A stretch of DNA of 26,958 nt from Patescibacteria group bacterium (lineage in GTDB: Bacteria; Patescibacteriota; Minisyncoccia; Minisyncoccales; CG1-02-41-26). Where the stretch lies: positions 1 through 26,958 of the forward strand of contig DYHM01000002.1 in NCBI GenBank assembly GCA_020724125.1, given 5' to 3'. Position 1 is the stretch's first letter. The number at the start of each line of letters is the position of its first letter. Under the pieces are notes generated by a model. The model was not told the origin of the DNA. It saw only the letters and a program-made list of their open reading frames with translations, and made no database searches. Positions 15,885 to 24,358 of the stretch are shown here, piece by piece. The position numbers were made by a program, and so were the translations under genes.

Positions 15885-15915
15885 CCCTGGCCGCCCGGCT
15901 GCGGCCGGGCCAGGG
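15885..15915. repeat. Strong GC-rich hairpin
   Basis: CCCTGG (15885-15890) pairs with CCAGGG (15910-15915), and CCCGGC (15894-15899) with GCCGGG (15904-15909), with a CCG bulge and a TGCG loop. It sits between convergent genes and may slow or stop transcription from either side, but no T-tract follows on either strand, so it is not a textbook terminator. Confidence 0.7.
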
Positions 15916-15941
15916 AAAATTCTGAACGAAATTATTCTGAA

Positions 15942-18647
15942 CTAAATTTTACGACTAAAAAGCGATAGTTTTCTTCGGTAAAATAATTTTCGAAGTTCTT
16001 CAATAAAAACAATGGAACTGGCGACCGCTATAATTATAATCCATTCAGAAAGTTCAAGCGGCGCGGTCCGAAATAATTTCTGCATTATTGGATGATATAC
16101 TAAAACCAGTTGCAAAAAAATAACAAGAATTGTTGCGGCAACCAAAAATTTATTAGAAAACGGATTTATTTGAAAAATTGATTTATTTTCTGAACGACAA
16201 TTCCAGGCATTGAGCCATTGAAATGCCGCAAGGGTGGTAAGCGATATGGTTAACGCTTTAGTCAAGTCGGTTTTAAAATAACTTCCAAAAAGATATAAGG
16301 TACCAATCATCATAGCCGCAGCCATTAAAAAAATCCGTTGAGCCATTAGTTTGTCAACAAGATATTTTTTAGACCGTTCAAAATCTCTGCGAAGCAATCC
16401 CTTTTCTTTTGGTTCCATAGCCAATGCTACATCTAAAAAACCATCGGTGACAAAGTTTAACCAAATAATTTGGACTGGAAGAAGAGGCAAGGGATAGGCA
16501 AGAAAAAGCGCGACCAAAATGGTAAATACTTCTCCAACACTTGTTGAAAAAAGATATAAGATAACTTTTTTAATGGTCTTATAAATGTTTCGTCCTTCTT
16601 CTATCGCTAAAATAATATTGCCTAAATTATCATCTAAAAGCACAATATCCGATGCTTCTTTAGCAACATCAGCGCCAATTTTTCCCATTGCCACGCCAAG
16701 GTCTGCGGCAACAAGCGAAGGAACGTCATTAACGCCATCTCCGGTCATTGCTATAATTTCTCCTCGAGCCCTATAAGATTTTATAATTCTTAATTTATGT
16801 TCTGGCGTTACTCGGGCAAAAACTGTTGTTTTGGCAAGTTTTTCCATAAGTTCGGCGTCGGAAAGAGTGTCAATTTCTTGTCCCGTAAGAATGGTATCGC
16901 CGTCTTGATAAATGCCAGCTTCTTTAGCGATTACCTGAGCCGTGATTTTATGGTCGCCTGTAATCATAACCACCCGAATGTCTAATGAGTTTATTTTTTT
17001 TATTACTTGTTTCACTTCCAAACGAGGGCTGTCTTTTATTCCAAGAAAACCGACAAAAACAAGATCGCGAACACTTTCTGATGTCAAAGGTTCTTTAATA
17101 TCATCTTTTATGGCTAAACCCACTACCCGCATTCCTTGTTGAGACATTTTAATAAAAATAGATTCAAGTTCTTGTTTTTTTTCCTGGGTAACCCGGGTAA
17201 AAGGAAAATTTTCTTTATTGCGCCATATTTTTTTAGAAAGATGTAAAAGGACTTCCGGCGCTCCCGTCACTGTTAATAAAATTTTATCGTCAATTTTCTG
17301 GCCGGTTACATGATATTTTGTTCTGTAATCAAATGGGATTTCAATAATTTTCAGAGCTTCAGATTCTAAATCGTCTTTATTAAAACCGATTTTTTTAGCC
17401 AGCACCAACATAGCGGCGTCGGTTGGGTCGCCGGCGACGCGCCACTGCTGTGTCTCGTTTAAAAACATCACCCGGGCATTAGAGCAAAAAGCGGTAATTT
17501 TTCCCACCAATAAGAGTTCGGGATGGTTTAAGGGATCAATAATTTTACCAGCCAATTTAATGTCGGCCTTAGGTTCGTAACCTATTCCGCCAATTTCAAA
17601 AAATTTATCATCTACGTATACTTTTTGAATTACTAATTCGTTTTTAGTAATTGTGCCTGTTTTATCAACAGCGATAACCCTTGTTTGGCCCAACGCTTCA
17701 ACCGCTTGAAGTCTTTTTATAAGAGCGTTATGTTTAGCCATTCTCCAGACGCCTGTGGTTAAGACCAATGTTATTACAATAGGCAGACCTTCGGGAATAA
17801 TTGAAATTGAAAGAGCCACTATTATAGTAAACATTTCTTGTATTGATTTGCCATAAATAAGACCAAGAGAAAAAAGAATGGCGCTTATAATTGCGACGGT
17901 AATAATAATAAGCCGAGAAAGATAGCGAATGTTTGTTTTTAAAGGAATTTCCGTTTCAATAACCGCAATTTCTTTCGAGATTTTTCCGATGATGGTTTTC
18001 AATCCAGTGGCAACCACTATGGCTTTTGCGTTGCCAGCCACAATATGGGTGCCTTTAAAAACCATATTTTTTTGTTCGGTTGCGGGTAGTTCAAGATTGT
18101 CTAATGTTTCGGCAATTTTATGCACTGGTTCCGATTCGCCCGTTAAAGCTGCTTCGTCAACTTTAAAATTATTAGAGAAAATAATTCTTGCGTCAGCAGA
18201 AATTTTTTCGCCTTCTTGGAGGATAATGATATCCCCGGGCGCAACTTCTGAATCTCGGATAATAATTTCTTTTCCTTCGCGCAAAACCGTTGAGATAGTT
18301 TCCGCAAACTTTTTAAGGGCTAAAAGTGTATTTTGGGCTTTACCTTCTTGAATTGTCCCAACAATAGCGTTAAAAAAAAGGATGACAAGAATAATTGAGC
18401 CATCAATAATTTCTCCCATTGCAAAAACAATGACACTGGCAGCCAAAAGAATATAGATAAGCGAGCTTTGAAATTGTCGTAAAAAAATAACCAGCTGGCT
18501 GTCTACTTTTGCTTCTGGTAATTTATTGGGCCCGTATTCTTGAAGACGACGGCTGGCTTCTTTTTTGGTTAAGCCATGTTCGCTGCTATTGAAAATTTCA
18601 AGAATCTCGGGAATTTTTTTTGCATACCAACGGTTTTCCATAATCAT
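15942..18647 (-). CDS. Type II P-type cation-transporting ATPase
   Basis: A 901-residue membrane pump, the usual size. In order: N-terminal cation-ATPase domain (10-75), actuator domain with TGES (169-172), membrane helix 4 with PEGLP (285-289), phosphorylation site DKTGT (D328), nucleotide-binding domain, TGDGVND hinge (635-641) and C-terminal helices. Ion-site residues equivalent to those of Ca2+ pumps are partly kept: E in PEGLP, E706 in helix 5 (SVGEV), N731 and D735 in helix 6 (NFVTDG). The Asn before E in helix 5 of SERCA is Ser here, and the helix 8 Glu is not obvious. The substrate is probably Ca2+ or Mn2+, exported from the cytoplasm. ATG 18647 is the first start; ATG 18641 is possible. 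Confidence 0.93.
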   Translation of the reverse strand: MIMENRWYAKKIPEILEIFNSSEHGLTKKEASRRLQEYGPNKLPEAKVDSQLVIFLRQFQSSLIYILLAASVIVFAMGEIIDGSIILVILFFNAIVGTIQEGKAQNTLLALKKFAETISTVLREGKEIIIRDSEVAPGDIIILQEGEKISADARIIFSNNFKVDEAALTGESEPVHKIAETLDNLELPATEQKNMVFKGTHIVAGNAKAIVVATGLKTIIGKISKEIAVIETEIPLKTNIRYLSRLIIITVAIISAILFSLGLIYGKSIQEMFTIIVALSISIIPEGLPIVITLVLTTGVWRMAKHNALIKRLQAVEALGQTRVIAVDKTGTITKNELVIQKVYVDDKFFEIGGIGYEPKADIKLAGKIIDPLNHPELLLVGKITAFCSNARVMFLNETQQWRVAGDPTDAAMLVLAKKIGFNKDDLESEALKIIEIPFDYRTKYHVTGQKIDDKILLTVTGAPEVLLHLSKKIWRNKENFPFTRVTQEKKQELESIFIKMSQQGMRVVGLAIKDDIKEPLTSESVRDLVFVGFLGIKDSPRLEVKQVIKKINSLDIRVVMITGDHKITAQVIAKEAGIYQDGDTILTGQEIDTLSDAELMEKLAKTTVFARVTPEHKLRIIKSYRARGEIIAMTGDGVNDVPSLVAADLGVAMGKIGADVAKEASDIVLLDDNLGNIILAIEEGRNIYKTIKKVILYLFSTSVGEVFTILVALFLAYPLPLLPVQIIWLNFVTDGFLDVALAMEPKEKGLLRRDFERSKKYLVDKLMAQRIFLMAAAMMIGTLYLFGSYFKTDLTKALTISLTTLAAFQWLNAWNCRSENKSIFQINPFSNKFLVAATILVIFLQLVLVYHPIMQKLFRTAPLELSEWIIIIAVASSIVFIEELRKLFYRRKLSLFSRKI

Positions 18648-18665
18648 AAATATTTCTTCAATCCA

Positions 18666-18705
18666 TAATCCATTATATCATTTTTTGAGCGTTGAGTAAA
18701 AATTT
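18666..18705. repeat. Direct repeat L flanking the second AbiE cassette
   Basis: TAATCCATTATATCATT, a variable middle, then TGAGTAAAAATTT. The same 17-base and 13-base blocks recur in the same order and orientation at 20261-20299. This copy contains the ATPase promoter. Confidence 0.75.
18672..18700 (-). promoter_or_regulatory. Sigma-70-type promoter of the P-type ATPase
   Basis: On the minus strand: TTTACT (18700-18695), 17-base spacer, TATAAT (18677-18672). The -10 box ends 24 bases before the ATG at 18647, giving a leader of about 18 bases. Confidence 0.7.
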
Positions 18706-18866
18706 AGTCCTTAGTTTTTTAGATAAATTTGGGTTTTTAACATTTCTTTTTAACACTCAAGAGTTAACAATAAGTCAAACCAATGAAACAACTTATTTTG
18801 AATTTTGTCGTTTCAATAAGCGAGGAGTTATAAGCTGAATTCTTGATATTTAAAATATTCCCGCCA

Positions 18867-18895
18867 CTATAAAAAACGCAATTCATTTTTTATAG
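18867..18895. promoter_or_regulatory. Palindromic operator just before abiEi pseudogene 2
   Basis: CTATAAAAAA (18867-18876), a 9-base spacer, TTTTTTATAG (18886-18895): a perfect 10-bp inverted repeat ending 3 bases before the ATG at 18899. A possible promoter, TTGATA near 18843 then 17 bases then ACTATA, overlaps the left arm. By analogy with known AbiEi autoregulation this is the probable operator. Sequence differs from the first cassette's palindrome. Confidence 0.55.
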
Positions 18896-18898
18896 GAT

Positions 18899-19496
18899 AT
18901 GCTGAAAAAACTGAATTCTATTTTAGTTCAAAAAAAATTAGAAGAATCAGAAATTTTGATTTTTAGTCCGCTTGAGTTTAAACGGCTTTTTGCTGTTTCT
19001 TAATTTTCGGCAAGGTTTTTCATTATTTATCATTTAAAAACCGGACTTTTTGAAAAACTACGAAATGGTCTATATATTTTAAAATCCAATCCTCCTTCAG
19101 AATTAGAAATTGCCAATAGACTGTATATTCCTCCTTATATTTCTTTTGAATACGCCCTTTCTTATTATCATCTTATTCCAGAAAGCGTTTATTCTATAAC
19201 TTCAGCCACCCTAAAAACAAGTCGAGAGTTCTCTGTTTTATCAAAAGAATTTATTTATCATCGTCTTAAAAACAAGGCTTATGCGGGATACGGGCCGTAA
19301 AGAATGGGAAAAAGCAACGATTTTAATAGCTGAACCTGAAAAAGCTTTAGTTGATTATCTGTATTTTCTCGCCTTGGGGAAAAAATCAAAACTAGAACGG
19401 CTAAACTTAAAAAATCTTTCAAAAAAGAAGATAATAAGATATTCCAAAATGTTTAACAATAAAAAATTAAAGAGATTATTAAATTCTTCGCTATGA
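18899..19496 (+). pseudogene. abiEi-like antitoxin 2, stop codon plus frameshift
   Basis: A second AbiEi-type antitoxin remnant. From ATG 18899 the winged-helix region reads MLKKLNSILVQKKLEESE to FKRLFAVS, then TAA at 19001-19003 (codon 35), then continues in the same frame with ARFFIIYHLKTGLFEKLRNGLY and PPYISFEYALSYYHLIPE, a typical AbiEi core. Near 19275-19295 the frame shifts by one to KEWEKATILIAEPEKALVDYLYFLALG, the conserved C-terminal part, ending at 19496. So at least one nonsense and one frameshift lesion are present. The end overlaps the toxin start as ATGA, the usual coupling of AbiE operons. Full length would be about 199 residues. Confidence 0.78.
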
Positions 19497-20216
19497 TTAC
19501 AAGGGATTTTATTCAGAAAAAAGCAATTAAATGTCAAACAAGCGAGTTAAATATCGCCAGAGAATATATTCAACATCTTTTTTTGTCATTTTTTATCAAC
19601 AGCCCGAAACAGAGCGAATTTTATTCAAGGGCGGAACAGCCTTAAAAATAATTTATCAAAGTCCTCGCTTTTCTGAAGATATTAATTTCTCAGGTTTTAA
19701 TATTTCTATTTTTCAGACAGAAAGTTTAATATTGAATGCCTTAAAAGAAATTGAGACCCTTGGTATTCTTGTTAAAATTTTTGAATCCAAAAAACAAGCG
19801 GTGGATATTTAGGAATTTTAAGATTCAATTTTTTAGATTATGATATAAATGTTCTGATTGAAATTTCTTTACGAAGAAAAAATAAAATAAAACCAGAGGT
19901 CTCTTTAATTAATAATGATTTTATACCCGCCTATACTGTTGTTCATTTGCCGTTGAAAGATTTAGTTCGTGAAAAAATCCAATCTGTTTTTGTTCGCAAA
20001 AAACCAAGAGATTTTTTTGATATTTATTTTTTATTGAGAGTTAATTTGACGCCAATCTCAGAAAAGAGAAACCTAAAAAAGATCTTAGAGGTTTTGATGG
20101 AAGAAAAATTAAATTTTAAAAAAGAATTAAAAGCATTTTTACCTCAAAATTACCACTCTATTATAAAAGATTTTAATAAAATTTTTGAAAGGGAAATTGA
20201 AAAATTTATTTCATAA
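19493..20216 (+). pseudogene. abiEii-like nucleotidyltransferase toxin 2, two frameshifts
   Basis: The toxin partner of the second AbiE pair. The coding signal crosses all three frames: ATG 19493 MITRDFIQKKAIKCQTSELNI...HLFLSF; then after the T6 run at 19589-19594 YQQPETERILFKGGTAL and SPRFSEDINFSGF, the nucleotidyltransferase signature GG...RxSEDINF; then after about 19800 GGYLGILRFNFLDYDINVLIEISL and LVREKIQSVFVRKKPRDFFDIYFLL to the stop at 20216. The restored length, about 240 residues, matches AbiEii proteins. It overlaps the antitoxin remnant by 4 bases. With two frameshifts it cannot make a functional toxin unless sequence errors are responsible. Confidence 0.78.
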
Positions 20217-20260
20217 AGATTATTTGAGGGAGATAAACTTCTTAGCGCGATTTATTTTTT

Positions 20261-20299
20261 TAATCCATTATATCATTCCTGAACACTGAGTAAAAATTT
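20261..20299. repeat. Direct repeat R flanking the second AbiE cassette
   Basis: Second copy of the 18666-18705 repeat: 17 identical bases, a diverged middle one base shorter, then 13 identical bases. On the minus strand it keeps TTTACT, 16 bases, TATAAT, an orphan promoter-like sequence pointing into the AbiE remnant from its far end. Confidence 0.75.
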
Positions 20300-20325
20300 T
20301 ACAGAGGATCGCTCTCTGATTTTTT

Positions 20326-20353
20326 TTGACTTCTTTTTTTGACTTGGTATACT
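20326..20353 (+). promoter_or_regulatory. Sigma-70-type promoter of gyrB
   Basis: TTGACT (20326-20331), 16-base spacer, TATACT (20348-20353). A second TTGACTT lies inside the spacer. The leader to the gyrB ATG is about 140 bases. Confidence 0.7.
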
Positions 20354-20390
20354 TTAAGAAGTATTAAGAAATTTAAGAAGTATTAAGAAA
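20353..20390. repeat. Exact 19-base tandem duplication at the gyrB transcription start
   Basis: TTTAAGAAGTATTAAGAAA occurs twice without a gap (20353-20371 and 20372-20390). It begins at the last base of the -10 box and covers the predicted start point, so it could be a regulator site or a recent slippage duplication. Confidence 0.85.
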
Positions 20391-20391
20391 A

Positions 20392-20454
20392 ATGAAAACA
20401 CCTGTCTTTTTAGGGCAAGCGGTGGGGGATAGTGAGATTAAACAAGGTCAATGA
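20392..20454 (+). CDS. Possible 20-residue leader peptide before gyrB
   Basis: A short frame, MKTPVFLGQAVGDSEIKQGQ, from ATG 20392 to TGA 20454, starts right after the 19-base tandem repeat inside the gyrB leader. No Shine-Dalgarno motif is seen and no homology is recognised, so it may be chance. Confidence 0.2.
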   Translation: MKTPVFLGQAVGDSEIKQGQ

Positions 20455-20500
20455 TATATTTAAAATAAAAATCTAAAAATTAAAAAACAATTCACTCATT

Positions 20501-23500
20501 ATGGTTCATAACTTTAAAAAACAACGAGAACAAAAAAGACAATTACAATCAAGGGTAAAAGAAAAAACAAAATTTTCCAAAAAGATAGAAGCGAAAAAAA
20601 AAGAATTTAAAGAGTTAAAAGAAAAGATAAGGCCGAGAGAAGAACCAAAACCCGAAATTATAAAAGAAGGGAAAGAAATAAAAGAAGAGAAAGAGGAGTA
20701 TTCGGTTGAGGATATTTATGTTCTCGAAGGATTGGAGCCGGTTAGAAAAAGACCGGGAATGTATATTGGGTCAACGGGCGTTGACGGGTTGCACCATTTA
20801 ATCTGGGAATGTTTTGATAATTCCGTGACTTATCGGACGCCAACGATAATCAAAAACCAAGGCGAAATTCAAATTAAAAAAATAGGAGGAATAATAGATG
20901 AACTATTTGAAAACAACGTTAATTTAATTGACAAATCAAATAATGGAGACGTTGAGATTTTACGAAAGAATTTTGAAATACAAGCATTATCTTTTGACCC
21001 TTATGATTTAAAACTGAAATTTCAACCGATTTTTTCTTTGATTCGTCACAAGGTCAATAGTGAAATTCTTGAAATAACTTTACAAAATGGACGCAAAATA
21101 GAAATTACTCCTTATCATTCTTTATTTACGTTAAAAAATGGAAATGTTTCGCCAATTAAAGGTTCGGAGCTTGAAATTGGAACTTTTGTTGTTGCGCCGA
21201 AAATTTGGCCAGAAAATGAAAACCCCTTAGAAGAAATTGATTTAATAGATGAATTTTCAAAATTATCCCCGGAAAAAACCAAGAGATTATATCTCTATAA
21301 TATTAAAAGTTTATTAAATAAAGAAATTTATCAAAAATTAAAATTATCTCTTAAAGAAAAAACATATAACAGTCAGCAACGCTCTTCTAATCTATTTTAT
21401 GATTTTAAACGACGGAATTATCTTCCCTTTAATCTCTTGAGAAAATTCAAGAAAGAAGATATAGAAAAATTTAAAGCAAGGGCTTTAATTGGCGCGAGAT
21501 GTAACGAAAAAATTAGATTAAAACCAAAACTCAAAATTAACCGAGAACTAATTGAACTCTTGGGAATTTTTTCCGCCGAAGGTTCAATAATAAAAAACAA
21601 ATATATTTTAAATCGGGCAGTATTTAGTTTTGGAGCGCGCGAAAAGGAATTAATTGATTACACAATTCTTTTAATTAAAAAAGTTTTTGGTCTTGATGTA
21701 GAACCCCATTATGTCCATGAAACAGCAGGGACGATTGCGATAGATTCTTATTTAATAACTTTAATTTTTAAAGAAGTTTTTGGGACAGGGGATAATAGTT
21801 CCAATAAAAAAGTCCCTGATTTTATTTTTAATTTAAATCAAAAATTAAGAGAAAGATATCTAATAGGTTATTTGTCTGGCGATGGTTGTTCGGCTAAGGT
21901 TTGGATTGAATATTTAATTAAAAATTATAACCCTTCGGAATTAGAAAAAAGAAAATTTACAGCAACTGCTAAAAATAAAGATTTTATTATTACCCTTTCT
22001 TATCTTCTTTCATCATTAAATAAAACTTATTCTTATGAAGAAAAAAGAATCAAGCAAGGTAAAAGATTTATAGAAATAAACTATAAAGGATTAAGAAAAA
22101 AAAGACAGATTAAATCCCAAGAAAAGTTCTTTACCCTTGATTTTTATTGGAATGCTAATTCTTCTTATTTCAATTACATTCCCTTTAATGAAGCGATTGA
22201 AGAATGTTGGGATCAACCAACTCTTAATTGCCGAGATAATGACCAGGCAGGAATTTCCCATAATAAAATTTTAGCCCTATCAGAAAAGAAAAAAATAAAA
22301 CTTAAAAATAACGCCTTTAATTTTTTGAATTCGGATTTAGGAATATTAAAAGTAAAGAAAATTCAGAAAATTCAATATAAACATCCTTGGGTTTATGATA
22401 TTTCTGTTCCAAATGGACAAAATTTTGTTGGAGGATTTTCTCCTATAATCTGTCATAATTCCCTTGACGAGGCAATGGCGGGTTTTGCAAAAGATATTGA
22501 AATTGTTCTTTTGCCGGGAAATAGAGTGAGGGTAAGCGATAATGGACGAGGTATTCCAATAGAAATTCATCCTCAAACAAAAAAATCAGCCCTAGAAACA
22601 GTGATGACAACCCTGCATGCCGGAGCCAAATTCGGCAGCAAAGCGTATCAGGTGGCTGGTGGGTTGCACGGCGTTGGCGTGTCAGTGGTCTGCGCCTTGT
22701 CTAAATGGATGAAGGCGGAAGTTTGCTGGAAACGATTTCTTTATAGTCAAGAATATTCTAAGGGAAAAACATTGACTAATGTTAAAAAGATAAAGATTTG
22801 CGAGAAGCCGGGAACAACAGTAATTTTTGAACCAGACCCGGAAATTTTTAAAGAAGGAATTCGATTTGAATTAAAAAGAATTTTGAAACATTTACGACAG
22901 CAATGTTATCTAACGCCAGAAGTGAAAATTTCTGTTCGCGACCAAAGAATTTCTTCTACTTTTCCTTATTCTTATAATTTTTATTTTCAAGGCGGCATAA
23001 AATCGTATGTTAGATATTTACTTAACGAATCAGAGGCGCTTCATGAAAATATTTTCTTTGTAAAAGGAGAAAAAGAGGGAGTTCAAACAGAGGTTGCTTT
23101 TCAATACGCCAAAGAACTTGAATCCTTGGAAGAAAGTTTTGCTAATAATATCTTTACCGGCGAAGGGGGTTCACACTTGGCCGGTTTTCGAACCGCTTTA
23201 ACCAGAACCCTGAACGACTATGCCAGAAAAAACGGTTTTCTTAAAGAAAAAGAAGAGAATTTAACCGGCAATGATGTAAGGGAAGGACTGTTGGCTGTTG
23301 TTTCGGTAAAAATAAAAGAGCCGCAATTTGAAGGCCAAACCAAAGCCAAATTAGGCAATCCAGAAGTTAAGACAATAGTTGAAAGCATTGTTTCTGAGAG
23401 CTTGGCTGATTTTTTAGAAAAACATCCCCAAGACGCCAAATCTATCATTGAAAATTGTCTCTTATCGTTTAAAGCCAGACAGGCGGCTCAAACAGCCCGG

Positions 23501-24331
23501 TTGGCAGTTTTAAGAAAGGGAGTTTTAGAAGGTTTAAGTTTGCCCGGGAAATTGGCTGATTGTTCTTCTAAAAAAGCAGAGGAGTCGGAATTATACATAG
23601 TGGAAGGCGATTCGGCCGGAGGAAGCGCGAAACAGGCGCGGGATAGACATTTTCAGGCGATTTTGCCGTTGCGGGGCAAAATTTTAAATGTTGAAAGAAC
23701 TCGTTTAGATAAACTTTTGGACTCAAAAGAAATTAAATCCTTAATTATCGCTTTGGGCGCCGCCATTGCTGAAGATTTTAATATAGAAAAATTGAGATAC
23801 CATCGGATAATCTTGATGGCCGACGCGGATAGCGACGGTAATCATATTCGCACCTTGCTTTTAACGCTTTTTTATCGCTATTTTAGACCCTTGATCGAAG
23901 CTGGTTATCTTTATTTAGCCCAACCGCCGCTTTATAAAATTCAGACAGGAAAAAAAATTGAATACGCTTATATTGAAGCAGAAAAAGAGAAAATTTTATC
24001 TTCTTATAAAAAAACCAGTGGTAAAACTGATATTTTAACCAAAAAACAAAAAGAAAAAAAAGGAAAGAGAGAAAAAGAAGGAGAAAAAGAAAAAATTGAA
24101 GAAAAGATAAAATCAGTTTCTATTCAACGTTACAAGGGATTGGGCGAAATGAATCCTAATGAACTTTGGGAAACAACAATGAATCCAGATAACCGCGCTC
24201 TTTTAAAAATAACCATTGAAGACGCCAAAGAGGCTGACCATATTTTTGATGTTCTAATGGGGAAAGAGGTTTTACCCCGTAAAAAATTCATCCAAGCCTA
24301 CGCCCAAAGAGTAAAAAATTTGGATATCTAA
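20501..24331 (+). CDS. gyrB: DNA gyrase subunit B, interrupted by an intein
   Basis: The 1276-residue precursor yields about 730 residues of GyrB after splicing. GyrB with GyrA introduces negative supercoils; GyrB supplies the ATPase and the Toprim metal site. Residues 1-67 are a Lys/Glu-rich extension not usual for GyrB. The GHKL ATPase starts at about 68 (YVLEGLEPVRKRPGMYIGST) with E103 of WECFDN, is cut after N107, and resumes at S654 (SLDEAMAG), followed by VSDNGRGIP and GGLHGVGVSVV. The Toprim domain has E1035 (VEGDSAGG) and D1108, D1110, D1112 (DADSDG), then the RYKGLGEMNP tail. A charged insert lies at about 1170-1205. ParE is an alternative, but no second topoisomerase gene is present for comparison. 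Confidence 0.95.
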   Translation: MVHNFKKQREQKRQLQSRVKEKTKFSKKIEAKKKEFKELKEKIRPREEPKPEIIKEGKEIKEEKEEYSVEDIYVLEGLEPVRKRPGMYIGSTGVDGLHHLIWECFDNSVTYRTPTIIKNQGEIQIKKIGGIIDELFENNVNLIDKSNNGDVEILRKNFEIQALSFDPYDLKLKFQPIFSLIRHKVNSEILEITLQNGRKIEITPYHSLFTLKNGNVSPIKGSELEIGTFVVAPKIWPENENPLEEIDLIDEFSKLSPEKTKRLYLYNIKSLLNKEIYQKLKLSLKEKTYNSQQRSSNLFYDFKRRNYLPFNLLRKFKKEDIEKFKARALIGARCNEKIRLKPKLKINRELIELLGIFSAEGSIIKNKYILNRAVFSFGAREKELIDYTILLIKKVFGLDVEPHYVHETAGTIAIDSYLITLIFKEVFGTGDNSSNKKVPDFIFNLNQKLRERYLIGYLSGDGCSAKVWIEYLIKNYNPSELEKRKFTATAKNKDFIITLSYLLSSLNKTYSYEEKRIKQGKRFIEINYKGLRKKRQIKSQEKFFTLDFYWNANSSYFNYIPFNEAIEECWDQPTLNCRDNDQAGISHNKILALSEKKKIKLKNNAFNFLNSDLGILKVKKIQKIQYKHPWVYDISVPNGQNFVGGFSPIICHNSLDEAMAGFAKDIEIVLLPGNRVRVSDNGRGIPIEIHPQTKKSALETVMTTLHAGAKFGSKAYQVAGGLHGVGVSVVCALSKWMKAEVCWKRFLYSQEYSKGKTLTNVKKIKICEKPGTTVIFEPDPEIFKEGIRFELKRILKHLRQQCYLTPEVKISVRDQRISSTFPYSYNFYFQGGIKSYVRYLLNESEALHENIFFVKGEKEGVQTEVAFQYAKELESLEESFANNIFTGEGGSHLAGFRTALTRTLNDYARKNGFLKEKEENLTGNDVREGLLAVVSVKIKEPQFEGQTKAKLGNPEVKTIVESIVSESLADFLEKHPQDAKSIIENCLLSFKARQAAQTARLAVLRKGVLEGLSLPGKLADCSSKKAEESELYIVEGDSAGGSAKQARDRHFQAILPLRGKILNVERTRLDKLLDSKEIKSLIIALGAAIAEDFNIEKLRYHRIILMADADSDGNHIRTLLLTLFYRYFRPLIEAGYLYLAQPPLYKIQTGKKIEYAYIEAEKEKILSSYKKTSGKTDILTKKQKEKKGKREKEGEKEKIEEKIKSVSIQRYKGLGEMNPNELWETTMNPDNRALLKITIEDAKEADHIFDVLMGKEVLPRKKFIQAYAQRVKNLDI
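20822..22459 (+). mobile_element. GyrB intein with LAGLIDADG homing endonuclease
   Basis: A 546-residue intein, residues 108-653 of the precursor. It begins at Ser (SVTYRTPT) and ends ...SPIICHN, with Ser654 as the +1 nucleophile. Splicing block B is ITPYHSLFT (T203, H206); block F is YDISVPNGQNFVGG; block G ends in the cyclising His-Asn. Two endonuclease motifs are intact: LLGIFSAEGS (E360) and LIGYLSGDGC (D461), the dodecapeptide acidic residues. Both splicing and homing should therefore be active. It sits inside the ATP-binding N-terminal domain, one residue after the Mg-binding Asn. A Ser1 rather than Cys1 intein is less common but known. The insert adds 1638 bases. Confidence 0.95.
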
Positions 24332-24358
24332 ACTTATTCAAAGAGGGCGTTGAAAGTT

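Larger units (their letters stand above)
15644..15941. other. Intergenic region between convergent genes
   Basis: About 300 bases between the PilX-like gene (plus) and the P-type ATPase (minus). Left part is ordinary AT-rich sequence. From about 15771 it becomes GC-rich (GGTAGGCGCGGTCAGGTAG and on), then a pentamer array and a strong hairpin. A 65-codon open frame on the plus strand (15728-15925) runs through the repeat and is judged spurious. No T-rich terminator tail is seen next to the hairpin. Confidence 0.6.

Noticed and set aside
15728..15925. 65-codon plus-strand open frame
   Set aside because: It runs through the pentamer array and GC hairpin, has no ribosome-binding site, and its product is a low-complexity Arg/Leu/Phe string with no recognisable domain.
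16585..18351. Several plus-strand open frames opposite the P-type ATPase
   Set aside because: The minus-strand frame has every P-type ATPase motif; the opposing frames are shadows with no family resemblance.
21418..21600. Minus-strand frame within the intein
   Set aside because: Antisense to the LAGLIDADG block; no start signal or family.
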